From CANKHA01 sp963750965 (GTDB taxonomy: Bacteria > Pseudomonadota > Alphaproteobacteria > Rhizobiales > Xanthobacteraceae): a stretch of 64,000 nt of DNA. Numbering within the stretch: the stretch's first letter is position 1; each line of letters begins with the position of its first letter. The notes beneath the pieces are model-generated. The model made no database searches and had not been told where the DNA came from. It saw only the letters and a program-made list of their open reading frames with translations. The stretch is taken from assembly GCA_963750965.1 (NCBI GenBank), contig CAVVSK010000020.1:62001-126000 (forward strand). The letters run 5' to 3'. Below are positions 36,139-44,372 of the stretch, one piece after another. The translations under genes were made by a program, and so were the position numbers.

Positions 36139-37041
36139 TCACTTGATGAAGGTCCCATTGCGGAGTTCCGCCACCGCTTGCTGCAGCTCCGACTGGGTAT
36201 TCATCACAATAGGCCCATACCAGGCGACCGGCTCCTCGATCGGCTTGCCGGAGACCAGCAGGAAGCGAATCCCTTCCTCGCCCGCCTGCACCGTCACCTC
36301 GTCTCCGCTATCGAACAAAATCAGCGAACGGTTGCCGGTCCGCTCGCGGACGAGGATATCGCCGCCATCGGTGCTCTTTTCTGTCAGCACACCGACTGGC
36401 TGCGACGCCGCACCGAAGGTGCCGGACCCTTCGAATACGTAAGCGAATCCGTGACGCCCGATCTCCACTGGCAATGTCTTTCGCTTGCCGGCAGGGACGA
36501 AGACATCGAGGTATCGCGGATCAGCGGCAACACCCTCGACCGGTCCCCGTTTGCCCCAGAAATCGCCGCAAACGACACGCACCCGCGTGCCGTCGTCATC
36601 CACGACCTCGGGAATCGTGGCGGCGGGAATATCCTGGTAGCGTGGTGCCGTCATCTTCAGCGAGGACGGCAGGTTCGCCCAGAGCTGAAAGCCATGCATG
36701 CGGCCCTTGCTGTCGCCCTTCGGCATTTCCTGATGCATGATTCCGCTGCCGGCGGTCATCCACTGCACATCCCCGGCGCCCAGCGTGCCGCGATTGCCAA
36801 GACTGTCGCCATGATTCACCGAACCCGCCAGCACATAAGTGATCGTCTCGATCCCGCGATGCGGGTGCCAGGGAAACCCGGCCGAATAATCCTCTGGCCG
36901 ATCGTTGCGGAAATCGTCGAACAGCAGGAAAGGATCGAATGCGCTGGTCTCTCCAAATCCGAAGGCGCGGCGCAGCTTTACCCCGGCACCTTCAATGGCT
37001 GGTTTGGACTGGCTGATGCTTTTGACCGGCCGAATGGACAT
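36139..37041 (-). CDS. Pirin family protein
   Basis: A bicupin protein of 300 residues from the ATG at 37041 (MSIRPVKSISQSK), which has AGAGGT ahead of it. The N-terminal cupin carries the pirin metal motif FPWHPHRGIETITYVLAG, with the second His/Glu set in GSGIMHQEMPKGD; the C-terminal cupin is FAYVFEGSGTF. Bacterial pirins such as YhhW act as quercetin 2,3-dioxygenases in vitro or as redox-responsive modulators; the role here is open. It is divergent from the DHDPS-family gene and ends in its own terminator. Confidence 0.9.
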   Translation of the reverse strand: MSIRPVKSISQSKPAIEGAGVKLRRAFGFGETSAFDPFLLFDDFRNDRPEDYSAGFPWHPHRGIETITYVLAGSVNHGDSLGNRGTLGAGDVQWMTAGSGIMHQEMPKGDSKGRMHGFQLWANLPSSLKMTAPRYQDIPAATIPEVVDDDGTRVRVVCGDFWGKRGPVEGVAADPRYLDVFVPAGKRKTLPVEIGRHGFAYVFEGSGTFGAASQPVGVLTEKSTDGGDILVRERTGNRSLILFDSGDEVTVQAGEEGIRFLLVSGKPIEEPVAWYGPIVMNTQSELQQAVAELRNGTFIK

Positions 37042-37238
37042 GGCAGCACCTCTCGCGATGAGCGCCTGCGCCACCGGGCTCGAATGCCCGTGCAGCAGCG
37101 CCGGTTATGATCTGATACTAGGGATAGATAGAAGACTCGCCCAAATCGGCAAGAAGGCACACCGGTGATACTGGGCCCCTGAGCAAGCCACTCCGTTTCT
37201 CTATATTATCCGGCGACCCAACAGTTCCGGGGTAAGCC

Positions 37239-38180
37239 ATGACCGATACCAAGCGTATGAGCGGTGTGTTGTCGCCCGTTGTTACCCCGTTCAAGAGGGA
37301 CCTCGCCCCCGACACGGAACGCTTCGTCGCCCATTGTAAATGGTTGCTATCGCAGAATTGCGGGCTGGCAATTTTCGGCACCAATAGCGAAGGCAACTCG
37401 CTCTCGCTGGCGGAACGCATGGGGCTGCTCGAAGCGGTGATCGAAGCCGGCCTGGACCCTTCACGCATGATGCCCGGCACGGGTTGCTGCTCGTTTCCCG
37501 AGACGGCGGCGCTCACAGCCGAGGCTGTTCGATCCGGCTGCGCGGGTGTGCTGATGCTGCCGCCCTTCTATTACAAGGGCGTCGGCGATGAAGGACTTTA
37601 CCGCTACTATAGTGAAGTCGTTCAGCGGGTAGGAGACGCGAGGCTCCGGATATACCTCTACCATATCCCGCCGGTCGCCGTGGTCGGCATCACGCCGGGC
37701 TTGGTCGAACGCCTGCTCAAGGCCTATCCGACGGCGATCGCCGGCATGAAGGATAGCTCGGGCGATTGGAACAACACAAAGACCTTCCTCGACGCTTTCG
37801 CCAAAGCGGGCTTCGCGGTATTCGCCGGATCGGAATCCTTCCTGTTGCAGAACATGCGAAACGGCGGCGCCGGCACCATCTCCGCCACCGCCAACGTCAA
37901 TCCCGCCGCTATCTACAAGCTCTACAGCGAATGGCAGAAGCCGGATGCCGAGCAGCAGCAGGAGCAGCTCAACCGCACACGCGACACGCTAGGGAAGAAA
38001 TATCTGATGATCGCGGCCTTGAAGCAGGCGATCGCTATCTATGCCGACGATCCCGCCTGGGCGCGACTGCGCCCGCCGCTGGTCGAGCTCACCGCGGAGC
38101 AGGCACAAACTCTTGCAGCGGAACTAACGCAGATCGGCTTCGCCATGCCGGGACTGAAGGCCGAGGCCGCGCTCGCCTAG
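37239..38180 (+). CDS. Dihydrodipicolinate synthase / N-acetylneuraminate lyase family aldolase
   Basis: A class I aldolase of 313 residues. The Schiff-base lysine is in AGMKDSSGD (about residue 170) and the catalytic Tyr in RIYLYHIPPVAVVG. The usual GTTGE loop is instead FGTNSEGNSL, and the sequence is divergent from housekeeping DapA, so it more likely acts on another keto acid in a catabolic setting. It is alone on its strand; the next gene, a solute-binding protein, is convergent, with 5 bases between the stops. Confidence 0.82.
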   Translation: MTDTKRMSGVLSPVVTPFKRDLAPDTERFVAHCKWLLSQNCGLAIFGTNSEGNSLSLAERMGLLEAVIEAGLDPSRMMPGTGCCSFPETAALTAEAVRSGCAGVLMLPPFYYKGVGDEGLYRYYSEVVQRVGDARLRIYLYHIPPVAVVGITPGLVERLLKAYPTAIAGMKDSSGDWNNTKTFLDAFAKAGFAVFAGSESFLLQNMRNGGAGTISATANVNPAAIYKLYSEWQKPDAEQQQEQLNRTRDTLGKKYLMIAALKQAIAIYADDPAWARLRPPLVELTAEQAQTLAAELTQIGFAMPGLKAEAALA

Positions 38181-38185
38181 TTCTT

Positions 38186-39268
38186 CTACACCCCGAAAAT
38201 CTTGGTGTATCGCGCCTTGATCTCTTCGCTCTGCGCTTCGACGCCGACGGGATCATCCTTCATCACCTTGATGTCCTTAAGCGCAGTACGGCCGGGCTTT
38301 TGTTTCACCAGCGCATGCACCGAATGTTGGCCGGTGAAATCGACCAGCAGTTGCTGGGTTTCGCCCGAGTAAAGGAAGCTCCGCAACAGCCGCGCAGCAT
38401 TCGGATTGGGTGCGGACTTGAACACGCCGTTCGGGCCCACGATCAGCGGCGTGCCCTCGGTCGGATACACAACTTCGACCGGCCGGCCCGCCTCCTTGAT
38501 TTGGATGAGATTGTAGTCGTTGCCGTCCGCCATGACCGCACGCTCGCCGAGTTCGAGTTTCTTCGGCGGATCGGTGGACGACTGCACCTGCATCACGCGC
38601 TGCTTGGCGAGCTTTTCAAGATACTCCCAGCCGAGATCGCGCGTGATCTGGAAGGTCGCGGTCATGATCGTGCCGCTAAAGCCCGGATGGGCCTTCACCA
38701 TCTTGCCGGCCCATTTCGGATCGAGCAGATCGGCATAGCTCTTGGGCGCCTCCTCCGCTTTCACCAGATTGGTGTTATAGCCGATCGAGCACAGCCATAT
38801 GCGCGTCGTCGCGAAAAGGCCGTCGGGATCGCGGTGCTCGGCCGGAAAATGCTGCGCGATCTCCTCTGGCACATAGGGCGCGAGCAACCCCTCGCGCTTC
38901 CAGACGACGAAATGCGCGGCATCGGCGCTGTCGACCACGTCGACCACGAAGATGCGGCTGGCACGCTCCTGCGCGATGCGTTGAAAGTTACGCTCCGAGC
39001 CCGAGCGCTCGAGTCGCACGCCGATGTCGGGATATTTCGCTTCGAATGCCTTCGCCAGCCGTGTGCAGACCGGCAGATCCATCGCCGAGTACCAGACGAC
39101 CTTGCCTTCCTTCTTCGCCGCCTCGATCAGCGCCGGCGACACCGGCTCGGGCGGCGGGGCGGCAGCCATCACACGGGCCGAGAACCCGGCGCCCGCAAGC
39201 AGTGCTCCTGTGCCGAGTGCGCCGGTGCCTTGGAGCACCTGACGGCGGGACCATTTCGAGTTTTTCAT
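38186..39268 (-). CDS. Tat-exported ABC substrate-binding protein (Fe3+/family 1 type)
   Basis: A 360-residue periplasmic binding protein. The ATG at 39268 has a strong GGAGGAGG ribosome site; the open frame extends 129 codons upstream without family features. SRRQVLQGTGALGTGALLAG is a Tat signal ending near VMAA. The mature part (KEGKVVWYSAMDLPVCTRLAKAFEAKYPDIGV, WAGKMVKAHPGFSGT, VVYPTEGTPLIVGPNGVF) matches the iron/thiamine-type family 1 binding proteins. No permease or ATPase is adjacent. Ligand unknown. Confidence 0.82.
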   Translation of the reverse strand: MKNSKWSRRQVLQGTGALGTGALLAGAGFSARVMAAAPPPEPVSPALIEAAKKEGKVVWYSAMDLPVCTRLAKAFEAKYPDIGVRLERSGSERNFQRIAQERASRIFVVDVVDSADAAHFVVWKREGLLAPYVPEEIAQHFPAEHRDPDGLFATTRIWLCSIGYNTNLVKAEEAPKSYADLLDPKWAGKMVKAHPGFSGTIMTATFQITRDLGWEYLEKLAKQRVMQVQSSTDPPKKLELGERAVMADGNDYNLIQIKEAGRPVEVVYPTEGTPLIVGPNGVFKSAPNPNAARLLRSFLYSGETQQLLVDFTGQHSVHALVKQKPGRTALKDIKVMKDDPVGVEAQSEEIKARYTKIFGV

Positions 39269-39832
39269 CGAGGCCTCCTCCCTGTCGCTTTTTGCTCGTT
39301 TGACCAGCATTCCAGCACGACCGGATATCGGCGTGAAGGGTAGTTTCTCTGGAATCGAGAGCCCGCGCTCGGTCGGGGGACAACGATTTTTGGCTTCCAG
39401 CCGCGCTTCAGGCCGGTGCAGACCGGCGAGCCCGTCCATGTCGCTCGTGCCGGTGCGACGAAACAAGCAACAGAAGCAGAACCATGATCGCAGCGGCCGA
39501 TAGCCTGCCGCAACATCGGACATGCGAAGCCCCAGACCTAAGAACCAATTGCAAGACTTAGGTACGTATAGGCGCCCGCTTTTTGCTGCGGGTATGATCA
39601 TGTTGTTGGTACGGGAACAAACAAACGGGAAAATTAAGTCCAACCAACCGCGCACGTTGGTGCCGGAACTAAGTAGGCAACGATGATTGTAACCGGTTGG
39701 TTGAAATCCTGAGGTACGTCGTCAAGTTTCAGACATCAGCAGGAGCACCCCAAGTATTCTTGTATTGAGGTTGCGAGGCCGTGGTGGATCAGATCGGAAG
39801 GATCATTGCGGTTCGCGCTAAAGGAGATTGCT
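39269..39832. other. Gene-free stretch at the left boundary of the accessory region
   Basis: About 560 bases with no recognisable gene. It holds two perfect inverted repeats: ACCTAAG (39536-39542) with CTTAGGT (39557-39563), and CAACCAACCG (39641-39650) with CGGTTGGTTG (39694-39703). From about 39540 onward the sequence is clearly A/T-richer than the flanks. The repeats could be ends of a lost element, protein-binding sites or part of a structured leader for the downstream pair of genes. Confidence 0.5.
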
Positions 39833-40486
39833 ATGTCGAAGGGGAAAACCATTACTTCATTTGCCGGCCGCATTGCGAAATACGGGCTGACACCAAAAGA
39901 CGTTCATTGCGACATGCTTCTTGTTGGGAAAAAACAAGTGCTCTACCTGGGCATCCTGGGTAAGAAGCCGTCCTTCTACCCACCGAGATTTTTACGCGCC
40001 GCCGGAGTAGAAGATATCAAGCGGTGGGTAGGAACTCCCGATTGGGTTTTTAAAAAGAAACCCGAGATCGCGGAGAGTCAAAAACCCCCAAAAGCGCTTT
40101 CCGAAAACTTGATTGCTTCCTTCGACGAGCTCTTCCGGAAACATTCGAAGGAAGACGATCCGGCGCAAAAGAAAAAGTATTCGGATGATATCGGAGTGCT
40201 CTTTCACAAGAACAGAAAAGAAGTTCGTGCTGTCGCCAAGTCCTACATCTACGGTAATTCCGCTTTATATGCGAACTGGCGCCCTTTGTTGGACTGGCAT
40301 CTGCGCGACTTCAAGTTCCCGATTTGGCTGTTTGGCACTGTCGTTGTCGAAAACGGCGCGACGCTTGAACTCGACGAAGGTTACAACATTCTCGCCGGCG
40401 ATACGCTCGTCATCGAGGAGGGCGGTACCATCCGCTCCGGCCGGGCATTGAATATTGACTTCAGCAATCTTGGCAGGACGCTTTAG
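39833..40486 (+). CDS. Unknown protein with beta-solenoid-like C-terminus, partner of the Gly-rich gene
   Basis: A 217-residue protein from the ATG at 39833, behind AAAGGAG. I recognise no family. Residues 1-75 are basic and start MSKGKTITSFAGRIAKYGL; residues 75-150 are charged and helical-looking (SFDELFRKHSKEDD). The last 50 residues have an alternating pattern, GTVVVENGATLELDEGYN then LAGDTLVIEEGGTIRSG, typical of turns in a right-handed beta-helix. There is no signal peptide or membrane helix. Codon use (many AAA, GAA, AAT) is A/T-richer than the neighbours, which suggests horizontal origin. It is 12 bases from the Gly-rich gene, so the two are an operon. Confidence 0.7.
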   Translation: MSKGKTITSFAGRIAKYGLTPKDVHCDMLLVGKKQVLYLGILGKKPSFYPPRFLRAAGVEDIKRWVGTPDWVFKKKPEIAESQKPPKALSENLIASFDELFRKHSKEDDPAQKKKYSDDIGVLFHKNRKEVRAVAKSYIYGNSALYANWRPLLDWHLRDFKFPIWLFGTVVVENGATLELDEGYNILAGDTLVIEEGGTIRSGRALNIDFSNLGRTL

Positions 40487-40498
40487 AGGGGAAATTAG

Positions 40499-41152
40499 AT
40501 GGCAGATTTTGAAATAATTCTGGCTGACGGAGAACCGGGACCGGATAGAACCGGCGCGGGCGGCAGCGCCGAGAATGGTCAGGACGGCAGCAGATCAGAA
40601 TGCTTTTTGGGATTTGAGACGCAAGCCCCAACTGACGGTGGAAACGGTGGAGACGGCGATAACGGCCAAGCCGGGGGTAACGGCGGCAACTGCGGCACCT
40701 CTGAGGGATCGAACCTCCAGCTGGGACGCATTACCGGTGACTACGAAATATTATTAAATACCGGCAGGGGCGGCAACGGCGGCGGAGGCAGCGACGGCCA
40801 AAATGGCGGCGATGGTGGTGACGGCGGCACGAATGATTGTTTTTTCGGCGTGCAGGGTGACGGCGGTGATGCCGGCAATGGCGGCAATGGTGGCGACGGC
40901 GGCAATGGAGGAAACGCCGGCATCATCGGCGACGTCACCATTCTTTTCGAAGACATGGATTTCGGGAATTTCCTTCAAACATCGATCGTAGGGACTGGGG
41001 GAGCAGGCGGCAGCGGCGGCGCATTCGGTTCCGCGGGCCGACGCGGCAGTGGTGACCGCGATGGTGCCGCAGGCAGCGACGGGAATGCCGGCGCCTCAGG
41101 CACTCCGGGTACGCCGGGCCAGGTGGGCCAACTCAATATCGTCCCTTTATAG
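40499..41152 (+). CDS. Glycine-rich protein with three internal repeats
   Basis: A 217-residue acidic protein with a GAGGGG ribosome site. It consists of three diverged units. Each opens with a beta-strand-like segment (DFEIILADG, DYEILLNTG, DVTILFED) and continues into Gly-x-x tracts such as GGNGGDGDNGQAGGNGG. Units 1 and 2 also share a Cys-Phe element (ECFLGF and DCFFGV). It ends in GQLNIVPL. No signal peptide is visible. The GGx/Gxx periodicity recalls polyglycine-II bundles known from phage tail adhesins and PGRS-type proteins; that is an inference of fold only. No function is known. Confidence 0.75.
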   Translation: MADFEIILADGEPGPDRTGAGGSAENGQDGSRSECFLGFETQAPTDGGNGGDGDNGQAGGNGGNCGTSEGSNLQLGRITGDYEILLNTGRGGNGGGGSDGQNGGDGGDGGTNDCFFGVQGDGGDAGNGGNGGDGGNGGNAGIIGDVTILFEDMDFGNFLQTSIVGTGGAGGSGGAFGSAGRRGSGDRDGAAGSDGNAGASGTPGTPGQVGQLNIVPL

Positions 41153-41200
41153 GAGAGCCCCGGCCCGCAAAACCGTCGGTCCAAAAGAGTGCTAGGTGCT

Positions 41201-41245
41201 TGGAGCGGGCGAAGGGAATCGAACCCTCGTATGCAGCTTGGGAAG
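41201..41245 (-). repeat. Perfect 45-base copy of the tRNA-Gly 3' half (att-like remnant)
   Basis: Identical over 45 bases to 44373-44417, from the anticodon loop to the encoded CCA end, in the same orientation as the complete tRNA-Gly gene. The match stops exactly at the tRNA 3' end on one side and in the anticodon loop on the other, the usual crossover site of tRNA-targeting integrases. It lacks the 5' half and cannot be a functional tRNA. It marks the far end of a 3.17-kb interval. Confidence 0.9.
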
Positions 41246-41315
41246 GAGTCTGTACTGGGTTGTTCGTCAAAGGGTTAAACGAGTTATTCTCCGATTATTC
41301 TCCTTCGCTATGGCG

Positions 41316-41765
41316 TCATTTTCTGCCTACAAACTGGCCGGTCACCGCATCGCGCTTGATGTACTGCCCACGCAGAGAGCGTGTGTCAGGGTCATTCGTA
41401 TGGTGCAGGGATACATTGGTGTCCAACAAAACAAACCGGCTATAGACCGCACCATCGCCGCTCAAGATTTCTAGGCAGCCGTCCACGATACGCCACTTAT
41501 GTTCGTTGCTGTTGCGGCCATCTCCAATATCTCCGTTCGGCAGAAATGTAAGTTGTTTGGAGCCGCCGCTAGCGGGATTAAAGACAAACTTGAATTTCCC
41601 ACCGAGAAGAAGCTCTCGGAGTTGCTGCTCTGTTGCGTTCGTAATCTGTGCATTAACAACGGCAAATCGACTATCTGTTTGAACCCGCTTAGGCTCGACT
41701 GGAGGTGAAACTGCCGGGGGCGGTTGGATAGCGGATTGCTCAAGTTTGGCGCGGGCAGCCGACAT
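41316..41765 (-). CDS. Hypothetical protein, lipocalin-like beta domain
   Basis: A predicted 149-residue protein from the ATG at 41765; the frame is open up to 41951, and the start is uncertain because no good ribosome site is seen. After a Pro-rich linker (IQPPPAVSPPVEPKR) comes a domain with LLLGGKFKFVFNPASG, LTFLPNGDIGDGRNSNEHKWRIVDGCLEIL and VYSRFVLL. The order (strand, FLPNGxI, NEHxWxxxDGxLxIL, xxRF) recalls small barrel domains attached to some polysaccharide-modifying enzymes. It is the gene nearest the tRNA remnant and is A/T-richer than the chromosome around it. Function unknown. Confidence 0.55.
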   Translation of the reverse strand: MSAARAKLEQSAIQPPPAVSPPVEPKRVQTDSRFAVVNAQITNATEQQLRELLLGGKFKFVFNPASGGSKQLTFLPNGDIGDGRNSNEHKWRIVDGCLEILSGDGAVYSRFVLLDTNVSLHHTNDPDTRSLRGQYIKRDAVTGQFVGRK

Positions 41766-41949
41766 CGACTGAATTGTTTTATCTTTGATCGGCCTCAACA
41801 AAATTGACAAATGTCCCAATTTTGGCACACATTGCTTTTGGCCAGTTTTGGTCCGATGCTGGTCCCGACCGCAATCATTCGCAGATGAGCCTGCTCCGCT
41901 CAGCCTAGAGGCCGTTCGGCACTGCCGACGTCTCAATAAGGGGTTCCAC

Positions 41950-42906
41950 ATGCAGAAAAAGCTCGTTTTGGAAACGACGGCGCCATTCCAAGGATTGGCG
42001 GAATTGGTGGCCTATGACGAGGGCCTATTCGAGAAAGAAGGCCTGACCATCGAGTGGGTCGATCGCGAAAAGGGCGTCGACAAGTCCCCTCAAATGCATA
42101 TCACCGACCATAAGGATGCCCCCCGCTTCGCCAGCCACGGCAAGCTACTCGAGCAGGGCAAGGCCGACCTCTACAACGCGTGCGAATGGGGCAATTATTC
42201 CCGCGTCGAGGCCACCAAAGTCAAAAGTCGCCAGATCGGCCGCCGCTCCATCGTGACCTACGCAGCGCTCGTCGTGCGCGGCGATTTACCAGTGCAGACC
42301 CCACAGCAGTTTGCCAATCGGCAGATCGGCGTCCCGTTCTATAACGGCACGCATTATCTGACGCTGCAAATGCTGGAAGGCTTCATTCCGCGCGAGCTTA
42401 TCAAGCTGGGCCGCGTTCCCAATGGCTCGCCGTACCGTTTCAAGATGCTGATGGACGGTACGGTCGACGCTACCACGCTCACCGAACCTTACATATCCCT
42501 CGCCGAAAAGAAGGGCTGCCGCTTGGTTATTGCTGCCTTCCATCATGGCACCGAGGTGGCGTCAGAGCGCGTGGATGCCGAGACCTACAGCGCGTTCAAC
42601 CGCGGCGTGCGCGAGGCCGTGCGCCGCATCAACGGCAACAAGGGCGCGTACATGCATTACTTCATCGACTATTATAAAAAGAAGGATCCGCAGATCGCAG
42701 AGCTCAAGGTCAGCGATCTGCGCGAAAGCCGTCTGCTGCTTGTCGATCCGGCGCCGATCCCGGCGGATGAATTGCAGCGCACCTACGAGTGGATGAAGAG
42801 CTGGGATTTCCTGGAAACCGGTTGTGCGGCGGACGAGCTCGTCAACATTACCGTGCAGAAGCATGGCAATGAGCGAGCGCCTCACGAACCCGCACCGCTT
42901 AGTTGA
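41950..42906 (+). CDS. NMT1/THI5-like substrate-binding protein without signal peptide
   Basis: A 318-residue protein from the ATG at 41950, with AAGGGG upstream. It opens directly with the mature-like sequence MQKKLVLETTAPFQGLAELVAYDEGLFEKEGL, the ligand-site strand of NMT1/THI5-type periplasmic binding proteins, with no export signal. RGDLPVQTPQQFANRQIGVPFYNGTHYLTLQMLEGF continues the fold. No transporter genes are adjacent. Either the protein is cytosolic, as the yeast THI5 enzyme is, or its signal was lost. It ends in a strong hairpin terminator and lies inside the tRNA-flanked interval. Confidence 0.7.
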   Translation: MQKKLVLETTAPFQGLAELVAYDEGLFEKEGLTIEWVDREKGVDKSPQMHITDHKDAPRFASHGKLLEQGKADLYNACEWGNYSRVEATKVKSRQIGRRSIVTYAALVVRGDLPVQTPQQFANRQIGVPFYNGTHYLTLQMLEGFIPRELIKLGRVPNGSPYRFKMLMDGTVDATTLTEPYISLAEKKGCRLVIAAFHHGTEVASERVDAETYSAFNRGVREAVRRINGNKGAYMHYFIDYYKKKDPQIAELKVSDLRESRLLLVDPAPIPADELQRTYEWMKSWDFLETGCAADELVNITVQKHGNERAPHEPAPLS

Positions 42907-43313
42907 TCTCGACGCGTTGCTTCGCACGGCGTCTGCTTCGGCAGACGCCGTTTGCGTTTCCGGATCGTACTAAACTTCCCTCGCGGCCGGCACGTTTGCT
43001 GTCGCAACGATGAAGATGCAGTACGGCGGCTGCTGATGTTCGAACATGCGCGTTCTTGTCGTTCTGTTGCGTTCGTTGCGAGCGCGGGCGCGGGCGCGAC
43101 CCGGCGCAGTCTCCGATTTCCAAAATGGCAACCACCCGGTTGACGATCGGCTATTGAGTTTGCGGCCGGTCCGCGCGAGACTGGCAGATATCATCCGGTT
43201 CCGCAGAACCGGGCCGCAGAAGTCGGTTCCTACGAATAGAGCCTGACCCGTCCGGGCCGCTCATCATTCGTACCTGGCCCAGCGAGGGGAATAGCACCAA
43301 CTGGGAGGTTGCC
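42907..43313. other. Intergenic region between the two binding-protein genes
   Basis: About 400 bases. It starts with the terminator at 42926-42951. The rest has only short frames with no motif. The promoter of the TctC-type gene should lie in the last 150 bases. Confidence 0.45.
42926..42951 (+). terminator. Rho-independent-type terminator hairpin
   Basis: Perfect 11-base arms ACGGCGTCTGC and GCAGACGCCGT close a TTCG tetraloop, followed by a T-rich stretch (TTGCGTTTCC). It starts 20 bases after the NMT1-like stop. Confidence 0.8.
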
Positions 43314-44309
43314 ATGCGCAGCATGTCGCTGTGGGTTTGCTCCGGTCTCCTCACCGTAACGCTTGCGCCGCCCGCGTTGGGCCAGACCGGCGCCGATTTT
43401 TTCAAGGGCAAGACCGTGACCTACATCGTCGCCACTTCGCCGGGCGGCGGGTACGACACCTATGGCCGATTGATCGCGGAGTACATGCAGCGGCATCTGC
43501 CGGAATCCACGTTCGCGGTGAAAAATATCCCCGGCGCCGGACATATGATCGGAACGAATACGATCTACGGATCGAAACCCGACGGATTGACCATCGGCAC
43601 TTTCAATACCGGCCTGATCTACAATCAACTGATCGGGCAGGACGCCGTGCGGTTCGATCTTGCGAAAATGTCGTGGATCGGCAAAGCGGCGACCGAGCCG
43701 CGCATTATCGTGATCGCGCAGCAATCCCCGATCAGGACGTATCAGGATCTGGCGGAGCAAAAGCAGGCAGTGAACTTCGCCGCCGCCGGCATCGGCAGCG
43801 CCTCCTATGTCGAGACGGTGATGCTCACCAACGTGCTGAAGCTGCCGATCCGGCTCTTGACCGGTTACAACGGCAACGAGGATCAATTGGCGATGCGCCG
43901 CAGCGAGATCGTCGGCACGCTCTCGGCACGATCCACATGGGACCCGTTCGTGAACAACGGCTTCGGGCGTTACATTGCCCAGATCGGCGGCACCCATAAG
44001 GACGTGCCGCAGCTCGCCTCCCTCGTCACCGATCCGGACGCAAAAACGTTGATCGCGTTGATCCAGTCGCAAGGCGACGTTTCGCGCCTGACCGCCGGCC
44101 CACCGGGCATACCGGACGACCGTCTGCAGGCGTTGCGCGCCGCCTACCGCAAGGCGATGGAGGACAAGGAGCTTCTCGCGAAGATGGAGAAACTCGGACT
44201 TCCTGTCGACCCGGCCTATGGCGACGACGTTCTCATGGCGATCAAGGCCGCCCTGAACCAGAAGCCCGAGACGGTGAAATTGCTCGACGAGGCACTCAAG
44301 TCGAAATAG
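43314..44309 (+). CDS. TctC/Bug-type tripartite tricarboxylate substrate-binding protein
   Basis: A 331-residue periplasmic binding protein of the Bug family. Signal peptide WVCSGLLTVTLAPPALGQ, then FFKGKTVTYIVATSPGGGYDTYGRLIA, the loop PGAGHMIGTNTIYGSKPDGLTIG and the C-terminal AYRKAMEDKELLAKMEKLGLPVD. Bug proteins bind small carboxylates and usually greatly outnumber their TctAB permeases; none is present here. The start ATG has GGGAGG. It is the last gene before the tRNA-Gly and lies within the direct-repeat-bounded interval. Confidence 0.85.
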   Translation: MRSMSLWVCSGLLTVTLAPPALGQTGADFFKGKTVTYIVATSPGGGYDTYGRLIAEYMQRHLPESTFAVKNIPGAGHMIGTNTIYGSKPDGLTIGTFNTGLIYNQLIGQDAVRFDLAKMSWIGKAATEPRIIVIAQQSPIRTYQDLAEQKQAVNFAAAGIGSASYVETVMLTNVLKLPIRLLTGYNGNEDQLAMRRSEIVGTLSARSTWDPFVNNGFGRYIAQIGGTHKDVPQLASLVTDPDAKTLIALIQSQGDVSRLTAGPPGIPDDRLQALRAAYRKAMEDKELLAKMEKLGLPVDPAYGDDVLMAIKAALNQKPETVKLLDEALKSK

Positions 44310-44372
44310 CCCGTCCGGCATTCTGGCGCAGACGCACGGTGACTTGCAGCGCTGTGAGATTTCGCCAAGCGG

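Noticed and set aside
39781..39963. Plus-strand frame (60 codons) overlapping the start of the 39,833 gene
   Set aside because: It lacks the AAAGGAG ribosome site that serves the other frame and is fully overlapped by the better-supported gene.
40620..40920. Possible CRISPR-like or tandem DNA repeat
   Set aside because: The short repeated GGCGGCAATGG-type words encode Gly-rich protein in one frame and have no constant repeat length or spacers.
41246..44372. An integrase or transposase gene for the tRNA-flanked interval
   Set aside because: All six frames were read for tyrosine-recombinase (R...HxxR...Y) and DDE patterns; none is present. The element, if real, has lost its enzyme or used one elsewhere.
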